Assembly (NCBI GenBank): GCA_963755395.1
Contig: CAVWJJ010000003.1
Location: 496,001-560,000 of the forward strand
Length of the DNA stretch: 64,000 nucleotides
Direction of reading: 5' to 3'
DNA from: DAHVFK01 sp963755395
Lineage (GTDB): Bacteria > Pseudomonadota > Gammaproteobacteria > Burkholderiales > SG8-39
The notes under the pieces are model-generated. The model saw only the letters and a list, made by a program, of their open reading frames with translations, did not search any database and had not been told where the DNA came from. The position numbers and the translations under genes were made by a program. This document shows positions 1 to 8,417 of this stretch, in pieces (the first letter of the stretch is position 1; each line of letters begins with the position of its first letter).

Positions 1-1347
1 CGGTGCCTCGGTCCAGCCGAGCGCGGCGCCTGGCCTCGGCGCCGCCGCGGCCCGGACCTCGCCCGTCTCCATGGCAGCAGCGGCCTGCTGCATGATGCGC
101 AGCGACTGCCGCGTTTCGGCGAACAGCACTCGCAGTCGCGCGTAGCCGTCGCCCTCCTTCTCCGTCGGAACGTCGAATGCGTACGATTCGTAGCTGGAAT
201 AGGGCTGCGCGCGGCGCAGGTCGCGCGCCAGGGCAGATGCGCGCGCGACCGGACCGACCAGGCTGTACGCTCGGGCGGTCTTGGCGAAGATGACGCCCAC
301 CTCTTCGATCCGGTCGAGGAAACTGCTGGAGATCGCAAGCCGGCGCTCGAGCGCGTCGAGCCTGTTCACGATCGCGCTCGCGCGGTTCAGCGCATTGCGG
401 CATGCATCGGCAGGCAGGTCCGCCGCCAGCCCCCCGGGCGCGAGCAGACCGAACAGGTAACGGTGCCCGGCGAGTTCGCCCGAGACGCGCAGCAACTCTT
501 CCTCGAGCATTCCCGCCTGGCTGGTTGCCACCACCAGTGCGGTGGACTCGCAGATCTCCGCGATCGCCCCGGCATGCTGGCGCAGACGCTCGAGCTCTGC
601 GAGGAACACGCGCAGCGCTCTCGCGCGCGGCGGAACGCTCGCACCCGCAATCGACTCGACCGCCTGGCAGAACGCGAGCCCGTGGGCGAACGCGGTCGTC
701 GCGGCGAAGCGCTCTGCAAGCAGCAGCGCATCTTCCACCGACTTGCCTTCGGCGAGCTTCTCGATCGCGCGCCACTTGTAGAACAGGCGCGTCCAGGAAC
801 GGATGACGTCCTCGCCAACCGTCTCAAGCTGGAAATGCACCGATTCGGCCACGCCGGAGAACTTCGGTCCGACGGGCATGACAAATGCGCCCGACTCCTG
901 CACCACGCGCCGCGGTCGCCAGTCGACGCACGGCCGACGCTCGCGCAGCGCCGCCTGCGCGTCGAACCCGTGCCGCATCGGTTCGACGCTCTCCTGCCAG
1001 GCGTCGTCATGCAGCACGAAATCGCCCAGCCGGGGATGACCCTCGAAGTGGATGCCGAACATGTCTTCGGCTTCACGCTCGTGCCAGTCTGCGGCAAAGA
1101 TCTGCGCCTGCGCCGCGATGCTCGGAAACACGTTTTCGGCGAGCGGCGCCGAGACCAAAACGTGCACCCAGCCGGCCTCGCGCTCGCCGTAGAACACGTA
1201 GCGCAACCGCCACTCCAGCTCGCTCTCCTCGACGATGAGGCCAGCCAATGCCAGGTCGCGCTCGTGGACGAGCTCGCGGCACCGTTCGACGAGCGCACTG
1301 CGCTCGCACGTCAGCTCGACACGGTGCCTGGTTTGCGCACCAGTCAT
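1..1347 (-). CDS. HyfG/HycE-like large subunit of a complex I-related membrane complex (partial, C-terminus outside window)
   Basis: Reading the minus strand from an ATG at 1347 gives 449 codons open to the window edge. Residues about 1-130 match the 30-kDa (NuoC-like) domain, with DWHEREAEDMFGI at 88-100. The 49-kDa (NuoD/HycE-like) domain follows, with LFYKWRAIEKLAEG at 188-201. In [NiFe] hydrogenases the next segment carries the RICGxC metal ligands; here it reads AERFAATTAF (211-220), with no cysteines. The second ligand pair lies beyond the window. The start overlaps the HyfF stop (ATGA), so this is the last visible gene of a hyfC-E-F-G operon. Loss of the ligands points to the energy-converting hydrogenase-related (Ehr) type rather than a true hydrogenase. 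That class assignment is inference; the missing motif is seen directly. Confidence 0.85.
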   Translation of the reverse strand, partial: MTGAQTRHRVELTCERSALVERCRELVHERDLALAGLIVEESELEWRLRYVFYGEREAGWVHVLVSAPLAENVFPSIAAQAQIFAADWHEREAEDMFGIHFEGHPRLGDFVLHDDAWQESVEPMRHGFDAQAALRERRPCVDWRPRRVVQESGAFVMPVGPKFSGVAESVHFQLETVGEDVIRSWTRLFYKWRAIEKLAEGKSVEDALLLAERFAATTAFAHGLAFCQAVESIAGASVPPRARALRVFLAELERLRQHAGAIAEICESTALVVATSQAGMLEEELLRVSGELAGHRYLFGLLAPGGLAADLPADACRNALNRASAIVNRLDALERRLAISSSFLDRIEEVGVIFAKTARAYSLVGPVARASALARDLRRAQPYSSYESYAFDVPTEKEGDGYARLRVLFAETRQSLRIMQQAAAAMETGEVRAAAAPRPGAALGWTEAP

Positions 1348-2804
1348 CGCGTCAACGCTCCCGCTGCCTGCAGGAGAAGATCGTGCAGCGGCTTGGGCAC
1401 GTAGGCGCCAAGCACGAGCACGGGCACGGCGGCAAGCACCAGCACCAGCCCTACGCTGAACGGAAGGCGAAATTCGACCTCTCCAGGCGCTACATCGGCC
1501 GCCCCGAACGCCATGCGGTTCACGTGCGTCATGACGCCGAAGAATGCGATCACGACGAAGAATGCGAGCAGACCGGTCACGACGTAATGTCCGCCTGCCA
1601 AGCCCGCCTTGAGGATCGTCAATTCGCTCAGGAACACCGCCAACGGCGGAGCGCCGGCGATTGCAAGACCGCCGAAGACGAGCGCCGCGCCCGCTAGCGG
1701 CGCCCGGTGGATCAGCCCGCGCACGGCCGCGATTTCGCGCGTCCCCACGGTGAGCAGCACCGCGCCAGCGGCGAAGAAGCAGAATGACTTGGTCACGGCG
1801 TGAGTCACGATTTGCTGCATCGCGCCGTAGTCCGCGGCGGAGGTACCCAGGCCGATCGCGGTCAGGATGATGCCCATGTGCTCGACAGTGGAGAACGCGA
1901 ACAACCGCTTGTAATCGTGCACCTGCAGCAGCAGGAATGCTGCCGTTCCGATCGAGATGAGACCGAGCACCAGCGCCCAGCGCTCGGCATGCGCGCCTGG
2001 CACTCCCTGCATCACCGGAAACAGGCGCAGGATCACGTACAGGATCGTAGTAGTTTCGATGCCCGAGAGCAGCGCGCACACCGGCGACGGCGCCTGACTG
2101 TGCGCGTCGGGCAGCCAGGTGTGCATCGGCACCAACCCCACCTTGGTTCCGAGACCGATCAGGATCAGAATGAACGCTGTCTGCATGAGCAGCGGCGGCA
2201 TGTGCGGCGCCGCCTCGATCAGGCCCGCCCAAGTGTAGGTTCCGTCGCCGCCGGCGTGCATCGCGGCGAACAGGACCAGGAATCCGAACAGCGCGATGCC
2301 CGCCCCCATGAGCGACAGCACGACGTACTTCCACGCGGCCTCGAGCGCCTCGGGAGTGTTGTAGAACGACACCAGCAGCGCTGAGCACAGCGTGGTGAGC
2401 TCCACCACGATCCACACCAGAGTAGGCTCCGCGAGCAGCGGAATTGCCAGCATCGAGAAGACGAACAGGTTGTAGTTGGCGTGGTACAGCCGCAGCTTGC
2501 CGGGCGTCATCTCACCGTGCGCCATGTAGCCGATCGAGTACACGGCCGCGGTGGTCGCGACGAACGCGATTAGTACAAGAATCAGCGCGCTCAGGCCGTC
2601 CACCGCGATCCAGTTGAGCCAGGCCTCGCTCAAACCCGCCGTCACCGGGCCGCCGCTTGCCGCAACCCACGCCATCCGGAGCGTGCCGGCCAGCACGACC
2701 AGGCAGGAAACCACCGTCAGCCCGGGCATCCAGCCTCTCCTCGACGGCAAGGCGGCAAGCGCGGCGGCGATGAGGGGCGGAAACAGAATCCAGAGCACGC
2801 TCAT
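1344..2804 (-). CDS. hyfF: HyfF-like proton/ion-pumping membrane subunit (NuoL/M/N family)
   Basis: A 486-residue polytopic membrane protein of the Mrp/NuoN antiporter-like family. Key charged residues of the family are present: Glu135 in WIVVELTTLC and Lys221 in GLGTKVGLVPMHTWLPDAH, the HyfF/HycC-type signature. It would form the ion-conducting arm of a complex I-related assembly in the cytoplasmic membrane. It overlaps HyfE upstream and the HyfG-like gene downstream by four bases each, implying translational coupling. The ion moved cannot be read from sequence. Family identity is secure; function depends on what the cysteine-less large subunit does. Confidence 0.92.
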   Translation of the reverse strand: MSVLWILFPPLIAAALAALPSRRGWMPGLTVVSCLVVLAGTLRMAWVAASGGPVTAGLSEAWLNWIAVDGLSALILVLIAFVATTAAVYSIGYMAHGEMTPGKLRLYHANYNLFVFSMLAIPLLAEPTLVWIVVELTTLCSALLVSFYNTPEALEAAWKYVVLSLMGAGIALFGFLVLFAAMHAGGDGTYTWAGLIEAAPHMPPLLMQTAFILILIGLGTKVGLVPMHTWLPDAHSQAPSPVCALLSGIETTTILYVILRLFPVMQGVPGAHAERWALVLGLISIGTAAFLLLQVHDYKRLFAFSTVEHMGIILTAIGLGTSAADYGAMQQIVTHAVTKSFCFFAAGAVLLTVGTREIAAVRGLIHRAPLAGAALVFGGLAIAGAPPLAVFLSELTILKAGLAGGHYVVTGLLAFFVVIAFFGVMTHVNRMAFGAADVAPGEVEFRLPFSVGLVLVLAAVPVLVLGAYVPKPLHDLLLQAAGALTR

Positions 2805-3484
2805 CGCGGCCCCTCGCGCAGCTTTGCAAGCTCGCCCACCGCGGTGCTGCCGACCTGTTTCTCCACCGCGCGTACCAGCACGCCGACGATGAACACGATG
2901 ATCAGGCCGTCGGTCGCGATCGCCAGCTCGACCAGCATTGAGAGGTCGTGCGCAATCGATATGCCGGCGAGGAAGGCACCATTCTCCATCGCAAGCAGAC
3001 CGATCAGCAGCGGCAGCGCCTCACGCCGCACGGTCAGGGTGAGCGCGCCCAGCAGCAGCCCGGCGATACCGATCGGCACGTTCGGCCCGACGTACTCCGG
3101 CCCGACCGCACGCGCGAGCGGCACGCCCAGGAAATAGGCGCCGATCGCCAGCCCCAGTGCGATCGCCAGCACGGTCGGGATATTGAGCGCCTGGTCGATC
3201 TCGCGGCGGGTGTAGAGCTCGGCCGAGGCCAGCTTGCGCAGCAGCCAGGGAACGATGATCGGCTTTGTGATCAGGTTCACCAGCGCCACCCCGTAAAGGT
3301 GCCCAGAATCGAAGCGCAGCCCGAGCAGCGCCGCCGAGGCCGCGAGCAGCAGCGACTGGGCGATGAACAGCTGCAGGCAGCCGCGCGCTTGTCGCATGGC
3401 AACGATGCCGAACGAGGTGAGCAGGAACAGCCCCGCCGCGAGCGCGTTTAGGTTGACGACCAGCTGCTTCGCGGCTTCACTCAT
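2801..3484 (-). CDS. hyfE: HyfE-like membrane subunit
   Basis: A 227-residue hydrophobic protein beginning MSEAAKQLVVNLNAL. It has a NuoK-like segment around LPLLIGLLAMENGAFLAG and a hydrophobic C-terminal helix pair ending in a charged tail, as in hydrogenase-4 subunit E. The ATG at 3484 overlaps the HyfC stop (ATGA), which fixes the start. The much longer open frame reaching back to 4288 runs antisense-like through hyfC in another frame and is not real. It would sit between HyfC and HyfF in the membrane domain. Confidence 0.88.
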   Translation of the reverse strand: MSEAAKQLVVNLNALAAGLFLLTSFGIVAMRQARGCLQLFIAQSLLLAASAALLGLRFDSGHLYGVALVNLITKPIIVPWLLRKLASAELYTRREIDQALNIPTVLAIALGLAIGAYFLGVPLARAVGPEYVGPNVPIGIAGLLLGALTLTVRREALPLLIGLLAMENGAFLAGISIAHDLSMLVELAIATDGLIIVFIVGVLVRAVEKQVGSTAVGELAKLREGPR

Positions 3485-4431
3485 GCGAGGAAGAGCTGCG
3501 CGATCATTGCCACCACGGAGGTGACGAACGCCGCACCTAGGAATTCCGTGATGCGGAACAGGCGAAGCTTTGAAAGAGATGACTCGATGAATACCAGCAC
3601 GAGCACGAAGCAGAAGATCTTGAGCAGAACCAGCGGGATCGCCAGAAGTACCTCCGCCAGCACCTGCTCCTTCGCCAACCCCCAGGGCGTTACCAGTACA
3701 TTGAGAAAAATGCAAAGCAGCACGAAGAACTTCATCTGTCCGCCCCATTTCATCAGCGCAAAGCCGCGCCCTGAATATTCGAGGGACTTCGATTCGTCGA
3801 TCATCGCCAGTTCGAAATGGCCGGTTGGGTTGTCGACGGGGATGCGCCCGCCCTCGGCCAGGATCAGCATGAGGAAAGCCAGCACCAGAAGCACATGCGA
3901 TGGCGCAAAGAAATTCGCGATCGGCGTCACCCATTTCTGCTGCACGATGTAGGGGATCGTCGAGCCGGCCACAAACGACACGGTGAAGAACACGATCATG
4001 AACACCGGCTCGGCCAGGAAGCCGACCATGCGCGTGCGGCTGGCGCCGATCGGGCCGTAGGGATTGGCCGTATCCACCGCGGCAAGCGTGGCGAAGAACC
4101 CGCCCAGCGCCAGCACGAAACCGCCGCCCAGCATGTCGCCCATGAACGCGAAAAAGAGCGGGTAGCTCGTCAGCACCGGGATCAGCAGGGTGACGAAGAT
4201 CGGCGCGACAAACACCATGTAAGGCGTGAAGCGGAAGATCCACGAGCTGTCCTCGGACACGATTTCGTCCTTGTGGAACAGCTTCCACAGATCCCGATAG
4301 GGTTGGAGGATGCTCGGACCGCGCTTGGACTGCAGCATCTCCTTCAGGCGCGAGGTCACGCCAGACACCAGTGGCGCGAACGCCATCACCACGAGCACCT
4401 GCAGCAGGTTGTACAGGATCCGCTCGCTCAC
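3481..4431 (-). CDS. hyfC: HyfC/HycD-like membrane subunit (NuoH family)
   Basis: A 316-residue membrane protein of the NuoH/HycD family, which anchors the peripheral hydrogenase-like arm and forms the quinone-site region in complex I. Family blocks visible are LKEMLQSKRGPSILQPYRDLWKLF near residues 29-52, DTANPYGPIGASR, and the Glu-rich loop AEGGRIPVDNPTGHFELAMIDES. It is the first gene of the hyfC-E-F-G-like operon. Its leader carries a fluoride riboswitch and terminator about 55 bases upstream of the ATG, so its transcription is expected to require fluoride. Confidence 0.93.
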   Translation of the reverse strand: MSERILYNLLQVLVVMAFAPLVSGVTSRLKEMLQSKRGPSILQPYRDLWKLFHKDEIVSEDSSWIFRFTPYMVFVAPIFVTLLIPVLTSYPLFFAFMGDMLGGGFVLALGGFFATLAAVDTANPYGPIGASRTRMVGFLAEPVFMIVFFTVSFVAGSTIPYIVQQKWVTPIANFFAPSHVLLVLAFLMLILAEGGRIPVDNPTGHFELAMIDESKSLEYSGRGFALMKWGGQMKFFVLLCIFLNVLVTPWGLAKEQVLAEVLLAIPLVLLKIFCFVLVLVFIESSLSKLRLFRITEFLGAAFVTSVVAMIAQLFLA

Positions 4432-4486
4432 TTCCGTCCGCCTCCGCGCCCCGTTCTTGTTTCGTGCTTCATGTCGGTAGTAGGCA

Positions 4487-4534
4487 TAAAAAATGCCTAC
4501 GGAACCTGCCCTTTCGGGCTGGTCGCGTAGGCAT
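4487..4534 (-). terminator. Rho-independent terminator, expression platform of the fluoride riboswitch
   Basis: On the minus strand ATGCCTACG (4534-4526) can pair with CGTAGGCAT (4501-4493), enclosing a smaller GCCC/GGGC hairpin and running straight into six T residues (4493-4488). The 5' arm is also the 3' end of the aptamer, the usual arrangement in which ligand binding prevents the terminator from forming. It sits 56 bases before the hyfC start. Confidence 0.88.
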
Positions 4535-4577
4535 CATCAGCCTTGCGGCGGTTCATGTCGGGAGAATGCCATCTCCC
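4526..4577 (-). ncRNA. Fluoride riboswitch (crcB motif) aptamer
   Basis: The minus strand reads GGGAGATGGCATTCTCCC, then GAACCGCC, a short GCAA link and GGCTGATGATGCCTACG. This is the conserved fluoride aptamer layout: GAUGGCAUUC stem, AACCGCC, and GGCUGAUGAUGCC pairing back to GGCAU as pseudoknot and P1. It closely resembles the Pseudomonas syringae fluoride riboswitch as I remember it. It lies between the DUF190 stop and hyfC, on the strand that leads into hyfC, so its direct target is the hyf-like operon rather than crcB, which is upstream. Confidence 0.93.
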
Positions 4578-4587
4578 TGCTGCACCG

Positions 4588-4618
4588 CTATGGTCGGGCA
4601 GAAAGCCCTTCGCGTCAA
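4588..4618 (-). promoter_or_regulatory. Possible promoter for the riboswitch-hyf transcript
   Basis: A TTGACG at 4618-4613 (minus) is a reasonable -35 element, with CCATAG at 4593-4588 as a weak -10 and a long 19-base spacer. If used, transcription would begin about ten bases before the aptamer. Without it the riboswitch would depend on read-through from the moeA-crcB-DUF190 operon. Weak evidence. Confidence 0.3.
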
Positions 4619-4944
4619 CTATCCCCGTTCAGCGCCCCGAATTCACCCTGCGCCATCGAATAGAAGATATGAACCTTCTCGCGCTTGACTAGGTCGAGCA
4701 GCTGCCGGGCCTCTTCGAGTGTGACAATGAACTCGACCTTGATCGTCAGGTCGCCCTGCAGCTCGAAGAAGTGCTGCTCGTGCAGCACGCCATGACGCCC
4801 GTAGCCAGCGATGGCGCGGAAGGCCGAGCCGCCGTGGATGCCCATTTTCTTCGCCTGCTCGAGCAACCACTCGTAAAGCAGAATGCCGCGGTGCTTCCGG
4901 TTCTCGTGCACGTAGAAATGCAGGTAGGCACCGTCTGACCTCAT
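4615..4944 (-). CDS. DUF190 family protein
   Basis: A 109-residue protein with the DUF190 look: YLHFYVHENRKHRGILLYEWLL near the N-terminus, GIHGGSAFRAIAGYGRHG in the middle and a C-terminal beta-rich segment. DUF190 proteins have a PII-like fold and are repeatedly found beside crcB. The start overlaps the crcB stop (ATGA), so the two are coupled. No enzymatic residues are apparent. A regulatory partner role for the fluoride channel is inferred only from linkage. Confidence 0.85.
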   Translation of the reverse strand: MRSDGAYLHFYVHENRKHRGILLYEWLLEQAKKMGIHGGSAFRAIAGYGRHGVLHEQHFFELQGDLTIKVEFIVTLEEARQLLDLVKREKVHIFYSMAQGEFGALNGDS

Positions 4945-5333
4945 GCGAGCCCCTTTGCCAGCAGTCGAACGAGAAATATGCCGAGCAGCGTCGCGCTAAG
5001 CGAGCCAATCACATGGACCGAAATGTCGACCACGAGCCAGCCGTACTGTTCGCGCAGAATCAGCGTAGTCGCTTCCGCCGAGAAGGTCGAGAATGTCGTA
5101 AGCGCGCCGAGAAATCCGGTAATGAAGAACAGACGCTCGGCCGGCGGCAAGGCGTCGAATTGCGCGATCAGGCCCATCGCGAGTCCCATCAGCAGCGCCC
5201 CGATCAGGTTAGCCGCCAGAGTGCCCAGTGGTACCGTAGGAAATACGGGATTCAGAAGGATGCCGAGCCACCACCGAATCCAGGCACCGATCGCCGCACC
5301 TGCGCCGACGGCCAGGAAGCCGACCAGATTCAC
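4941..5333 (-). CDS. crcB: CrcB/Fluc fluoride channel
   Basis: A 130-residue, four-helix membrane protein. Family marks are GAAIGAWIRWWLG at the start, GTLAANLIGALLMG containing the conserved Asn, and GFLGALTTFSTFSAE with the Phe/Thr track. CrcB proteins are dimeric fluoride exporters. The GTG at 5333 is preferred over longer frames because it overlaps the moaE stop (GTGA) and has a purine-rich GGAGAGAGG just before it. No riboswitch lies directly in front of crcB; it is carried in the molybdenum cofactor operon. Confidence 0.93.
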   Translation of the reverse strand: MNLVGFLAVGAGAAIGAWIRWWLGILLNPVFPTVPLGTLAANLIGALLMGLAMGLIAQFDALPPAERLFFITGFLGALTTFSTFSAEATTLILREQYGWLVVDISVHVIGSLSATLLGIFLVRLLAKGLA

Positions 5334-5761
5334 CCCTCTCTCCAGCGCTCGGCGGCGTGGTCGTCGCTCGCGCGCGCCTCGACCCAACGGGTGCCGTCGG
5401 CGGTCCGCTCCTTCTTCCAGAACGGCGCGCGGGTCTTGAGGTAGTCCATGACGAACTCGCAGGCTGCGAAGGCATCGCCGCGGTGCGCGCTCGCCACCGC
5501 GACCAGCACGATCTGGTCGGCGGGCTTGAGCTCGCCGTAGCGGTGGATGACAGTGCAGTCCATCACCCGCCAGCGGCCTGTCGCCTCCTCGACGATCTTG
5601 CCGATCTCGCGCTCGGTCATGCCGGCGTAGTGCTCCAGGGTCATCGGCACCTCGCGCACCACGCCGACGAAGCTCGCCACGGCGCCGACCTTGGGGTCGC
5701 GCGACAAAGCGCGCATCTCGGCTCCGGCGTCGAAGTCTTCCTTCTGCACGCTGATCTTCAT
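5330..5761 (-). CDS. moaE: Molybdopterin synthase catalytic subunit MoaE
   Basis: A 143-residue protein matching MoaE across its length: VGAVASFVGVVRE, the HRYGELKPAD segment, VASAHRGDAFAACEFVMDYLK and the FWKKE motif bearing the active-site lysines. With thiocarboxylated MoaD it converts cyclic pyranopterin monophosphate to molybdopterin. It follows moaD by one base and is coupled to crcB by a GTGA overlap. Confidence 0.95.
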   Translation of the reverse strand: MKISVQKEDFDAGAEMRALSRDPKVGAVASFVGVVREVPMTLEHYAGMTEREIGKIVEEATGRWRVMDCTVIHRYGELKPADQIVLVAVASAHRGDAFAACEFVMDYLKTRAPFWKKERTADGTRWVEARASDDHAAERWREG

Positions 5762-5762
5762 C

Positions 5763-6020
5763 TCAACCTCCGGTCACCGGCGGGAAGAACGCAACCTCGT
5801 CGCCGGCCTTGACCGGGGCAGCGGGCTGCGCCATCTCCTGGTTCACCGCCATGCGCACCAGCGCCTTGCCGGAGAACACCCGCTCGTAGTTTCCGCCGCG
5901 CGCCTTCAGGTGCTCGCGAATGCCTGCGAGCGTGGTGACGCCCGCGGGCAGCTCGATCTCCTCGCCGGAGGTTCCGAGCTGCTCGCGCAGCCCGGCGAAG
6001 AACAGCAGCTTCACCTTCAC
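5763..6020 (-). CDS. moaD: Molybdopterin synthase sulfur carrier MoaD
   Basis: An 85-residue ubiquitin-fold protein ending in GG, the C-terminal glycine pair that is thiocarboxylated. The N-terminus VKVKLLFFAGLREQLG and the AVNQEMAQ and GDEVAFFPPVTGG blocks are typical. The GTG at 6020 overlaps the moeA stop (GTGA), which sets the start. It donates sulfur to MoaE, encoded next. Confidence 0.94.
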   Translation of the reverse strand: MKVKLLFFAGLREQLGTSGEEIELPAGVTTLAGIREHLKARGGNYERVFSGKALVRMAVNQEMAQPAAPVKAGDEVAFFPPVTGG

Positions 6021-7225
6021 CCGTAGAGCTCCGAAAACGGCAGGAAGCGGACATGCTCGCCCTTCGCAATCGGATGGTTCGGCGGGTTGTCGACCAGGCC
6101 GTCGGCCCAGGCCGTCGAGGTGAGCACCGCCGAATCCTGCGTCGGGTACAGGTCGAGGCCGCCCTGCGGGTTCCATTTTACGCGCAGGAATTCGCGCCGC
6201 GAATCCGGTTTCGGCCAGTCGAAATCGGCGCGCGCGTCGATGGCGCGCGGCGCGACCTCGGCGATGCCCTGCGTCTTGCGCAGGAACGGCCGCACGAACA
6301 GGAGGAAGGTCACGAAGCTCGAGACCGGGTTGCCGGGCAGGCCGATGAAGGCGGCGGCGCCGACCTTGCCGAACGCGAGCGGCCGTCCCGGCTTCATCGC
6401 GATCTTCCACATCAGGAGCGACCCCTCGGCTTCGACCGCCGGCCGTACGTGGTCCTCCTCGCCCACCGACACGCCGCCCGAGGTGACGATGATGTCGGCC
6501 TCTGCCGCCGCGCGCCGCAGCACGTCGCGCGTGGCTGCCAGGCTGTCGGGGACGATGCCGAAGTCGCGCACCTCGCAGTCGAAGGTCTTCGCCAGCCCGT
6601 TGAGCGTGAAGCGGTTGGAGTTGTAGATGCGCCCCGGCGGCAGCGGATCGCCCGGCATCACCAGCTCGTCGCCGGTAAAGAACAGCGCCAGGCGCACCCG
6701 GCGCCGAACCGGCAGCGACTTGATGCCGACCGAAGCCGCAAGCCCGGTGTCCTGCGGCCGCAGCCTGATGCCCGCCGCCAGCACTTCGCTCCCGGCCCGG
6801 ATGTCGCTGCCGCGGCGCCTGATCCACTCTTCGGGCTGCGGGACCTTCTTTACGATCACCTGCTCGCCGTCCGTGGCGCAAAACTCCTGCATGACGATCG
6901 CGTCCGCGCCCGGCGGGATCGGCGCGCCGGTGAAAATGCGCGCCGCGCTGCCCGGCGCGAGCGGCTTGCCCACCGTGCCGGCGGCGATGCGCTGCGCGAC
7001 GCGCAGCTGCGCCCCGGGCGCTGCAACGTCGGCCAGGCGCAGGGCGTAGCCGTCCATCGCGCTGTTGTCCATCGGGGGCACGTCCATGGTGGACGTCTGC
7101 GCGCGCGCCAGCACCCGGCCGGTCGCCTCGAGCGTCGGCACCTGCTCGATATCGGTCACCGGGCGCACACTCGCGAGCAGAATCGCGAGCGCGTCGTCGA
7201 CCGACAGCAGTCCCTTGCCGTTCAT
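6017..7225 (-). CDS. moeA: Molybdopterin molybdenumtransferase MoeA (copy 1)
   Basis: A 402-residue MoeA. Visible blocks are PPMDNSAMDGYALR near residue 50, the FTGAPIPPGADAIVMQE stretch, FFTGDELVMPGDPL, VTSGGVSVGEEDHV and FGLPGNP-like FIGLPGNPVSSFVTF. It inserts molybdate or tungstate into adenylylated molybdopterin. The ATG at 7225 overlaps the mobB stop. A second moeA lies at about 30-31.3 kb, so the two may be specialised, for example for Mo and W, but nothing in the sequence assigns them. Confidence 0.95.
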   Translation of the reverse strand: MNGKGLLSVDDALAILLASVRPVTDIEQVPTLEATGRVLARAQTSTMDVPPMDNSAMDGYALRLADVAAPGAQLRVAQRIAAGTVGKPLAPGSAARIFTGAPIPPGADAIVMQEFCATDGEQVIVKKVPQPEEWIRRRGSDIRAGSEVLAAGIRLRPQDTGLAASVGIKSLPVRRRVRLALFFTGDELVMPGDPLPPGRIYNSNRFTLNGLAKTFDCEVRDFGIVPDSLAATRDVLRRAAAEADIIVTSGGVSVGEEDHVRPAVEAEGSLLMWKIAMKPGRPLAFGKVGAAAFIGLPGNPVSSFVTFLLFVRPFLRKTQGIAEVAPRAIDARADFDWPKPDSRREFLRVKWNPQGGLDLYPTQDSAVLTSTAWADGLVDNPPNHPIAKGEHVRFLPFSELYG

Positions 7226-7716
7226 CCGAGCTTCGTCTCCTTCAGCACAAATTCCGCAATCCCGTCGGCGTCGTTCAGGTCGAGCAGTGGCAAGCGCGTT
7301 TCCACCTTGGCGTCGCTCGCCACGGCCACGATGTGCGGATCGTTCGGGTGCAGCAGCGCCTCGCCGGTCTCGGCGCGCCAGACCTCGAGCTTCGGAATCG
7401 GCGCGAACTTGAAGCCCTCGACCAGCAGCAGGTCGCAGGGCGACAGGTGTTTGACCTGCTCCTCGAACGACGGTTCGGCCCCGCCGCGCAGCTCGTGCAT
7501 CAGCACCCAGCGCCGCGACGAGGTCACCAGCACCTCGCTCGCACCGGCGTGGCGATGGCGGTAGGAATCCTTGCCCGGCTGGTCGACGTCGAACGTGTGG
7601 TGCGCATGCTTGATAAGCGATACGCGCAGCCCGCGCTTGCTCAGGCGCGGGATGAGCTGCTCGATCAACGTCGTCTTGCCGCTGCCGGAATAGCCTGCGA
7701 AACCAAAGACCTTCAT
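7222..7716 (-). CDS. mobB: Molybdopterin-guanine dinucleotide biosynthesis adaptor MobB
   Basis: A 164-residue P-loop GTPase-like protein with Walker A GYSGSGKTT at residues 8-16, the IKHAHHTFDVDQPGKDSYRHRHAGA block and LLLVEGFKFAPIPKLEVWR, all typical of MobB. It assists MobA in making the bis-MGD cofactor. It is the first gene of the mobB-moeA-moaD-moaE-crcB-DUF190 run and lies 38 bases after tupC on the same strand, so it may be co-transcribed with the tungstate transporter. Confidence 0.94.
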   Translation of the reverse strand: MKVFGFAGYSGSGKTTLIEQLIPRLSKRGLRVSLIKHAHHTFDVDQPGKDSYRHRHAGASEVLVTSSRRWVLMHELRGGAEPSFEEQVKHLSPCDLLLVEGFKFAPIPKLEVWRAETGEALLHPNDPHIVAVASDAKVETRLPLLDLNDADGIAEFVLKETKLG

Positions 7717-7754
7717 GCCTGCGCCCTCTGCCCTTCGCGGGCGGAGCGCACATT

Positions 7755-8413
<659 letters not shown>

Positions 8414-8417
<4 letters not shown>

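Noticed and set aside
463..1404. 313-codon plus-strand open frame
   Set aside because: It is antisense to the HyfG-like gene, whose protein has recognisable conserved domains; the plus-strand product has none.
2801..4288. 495-codon frame containing HyfE with a long N-terminal extension
   Set aside because: The extension overlaps hyfC in another frame and lacks family resemblance; the ATG at 3484 overlaps the hyfC stop.
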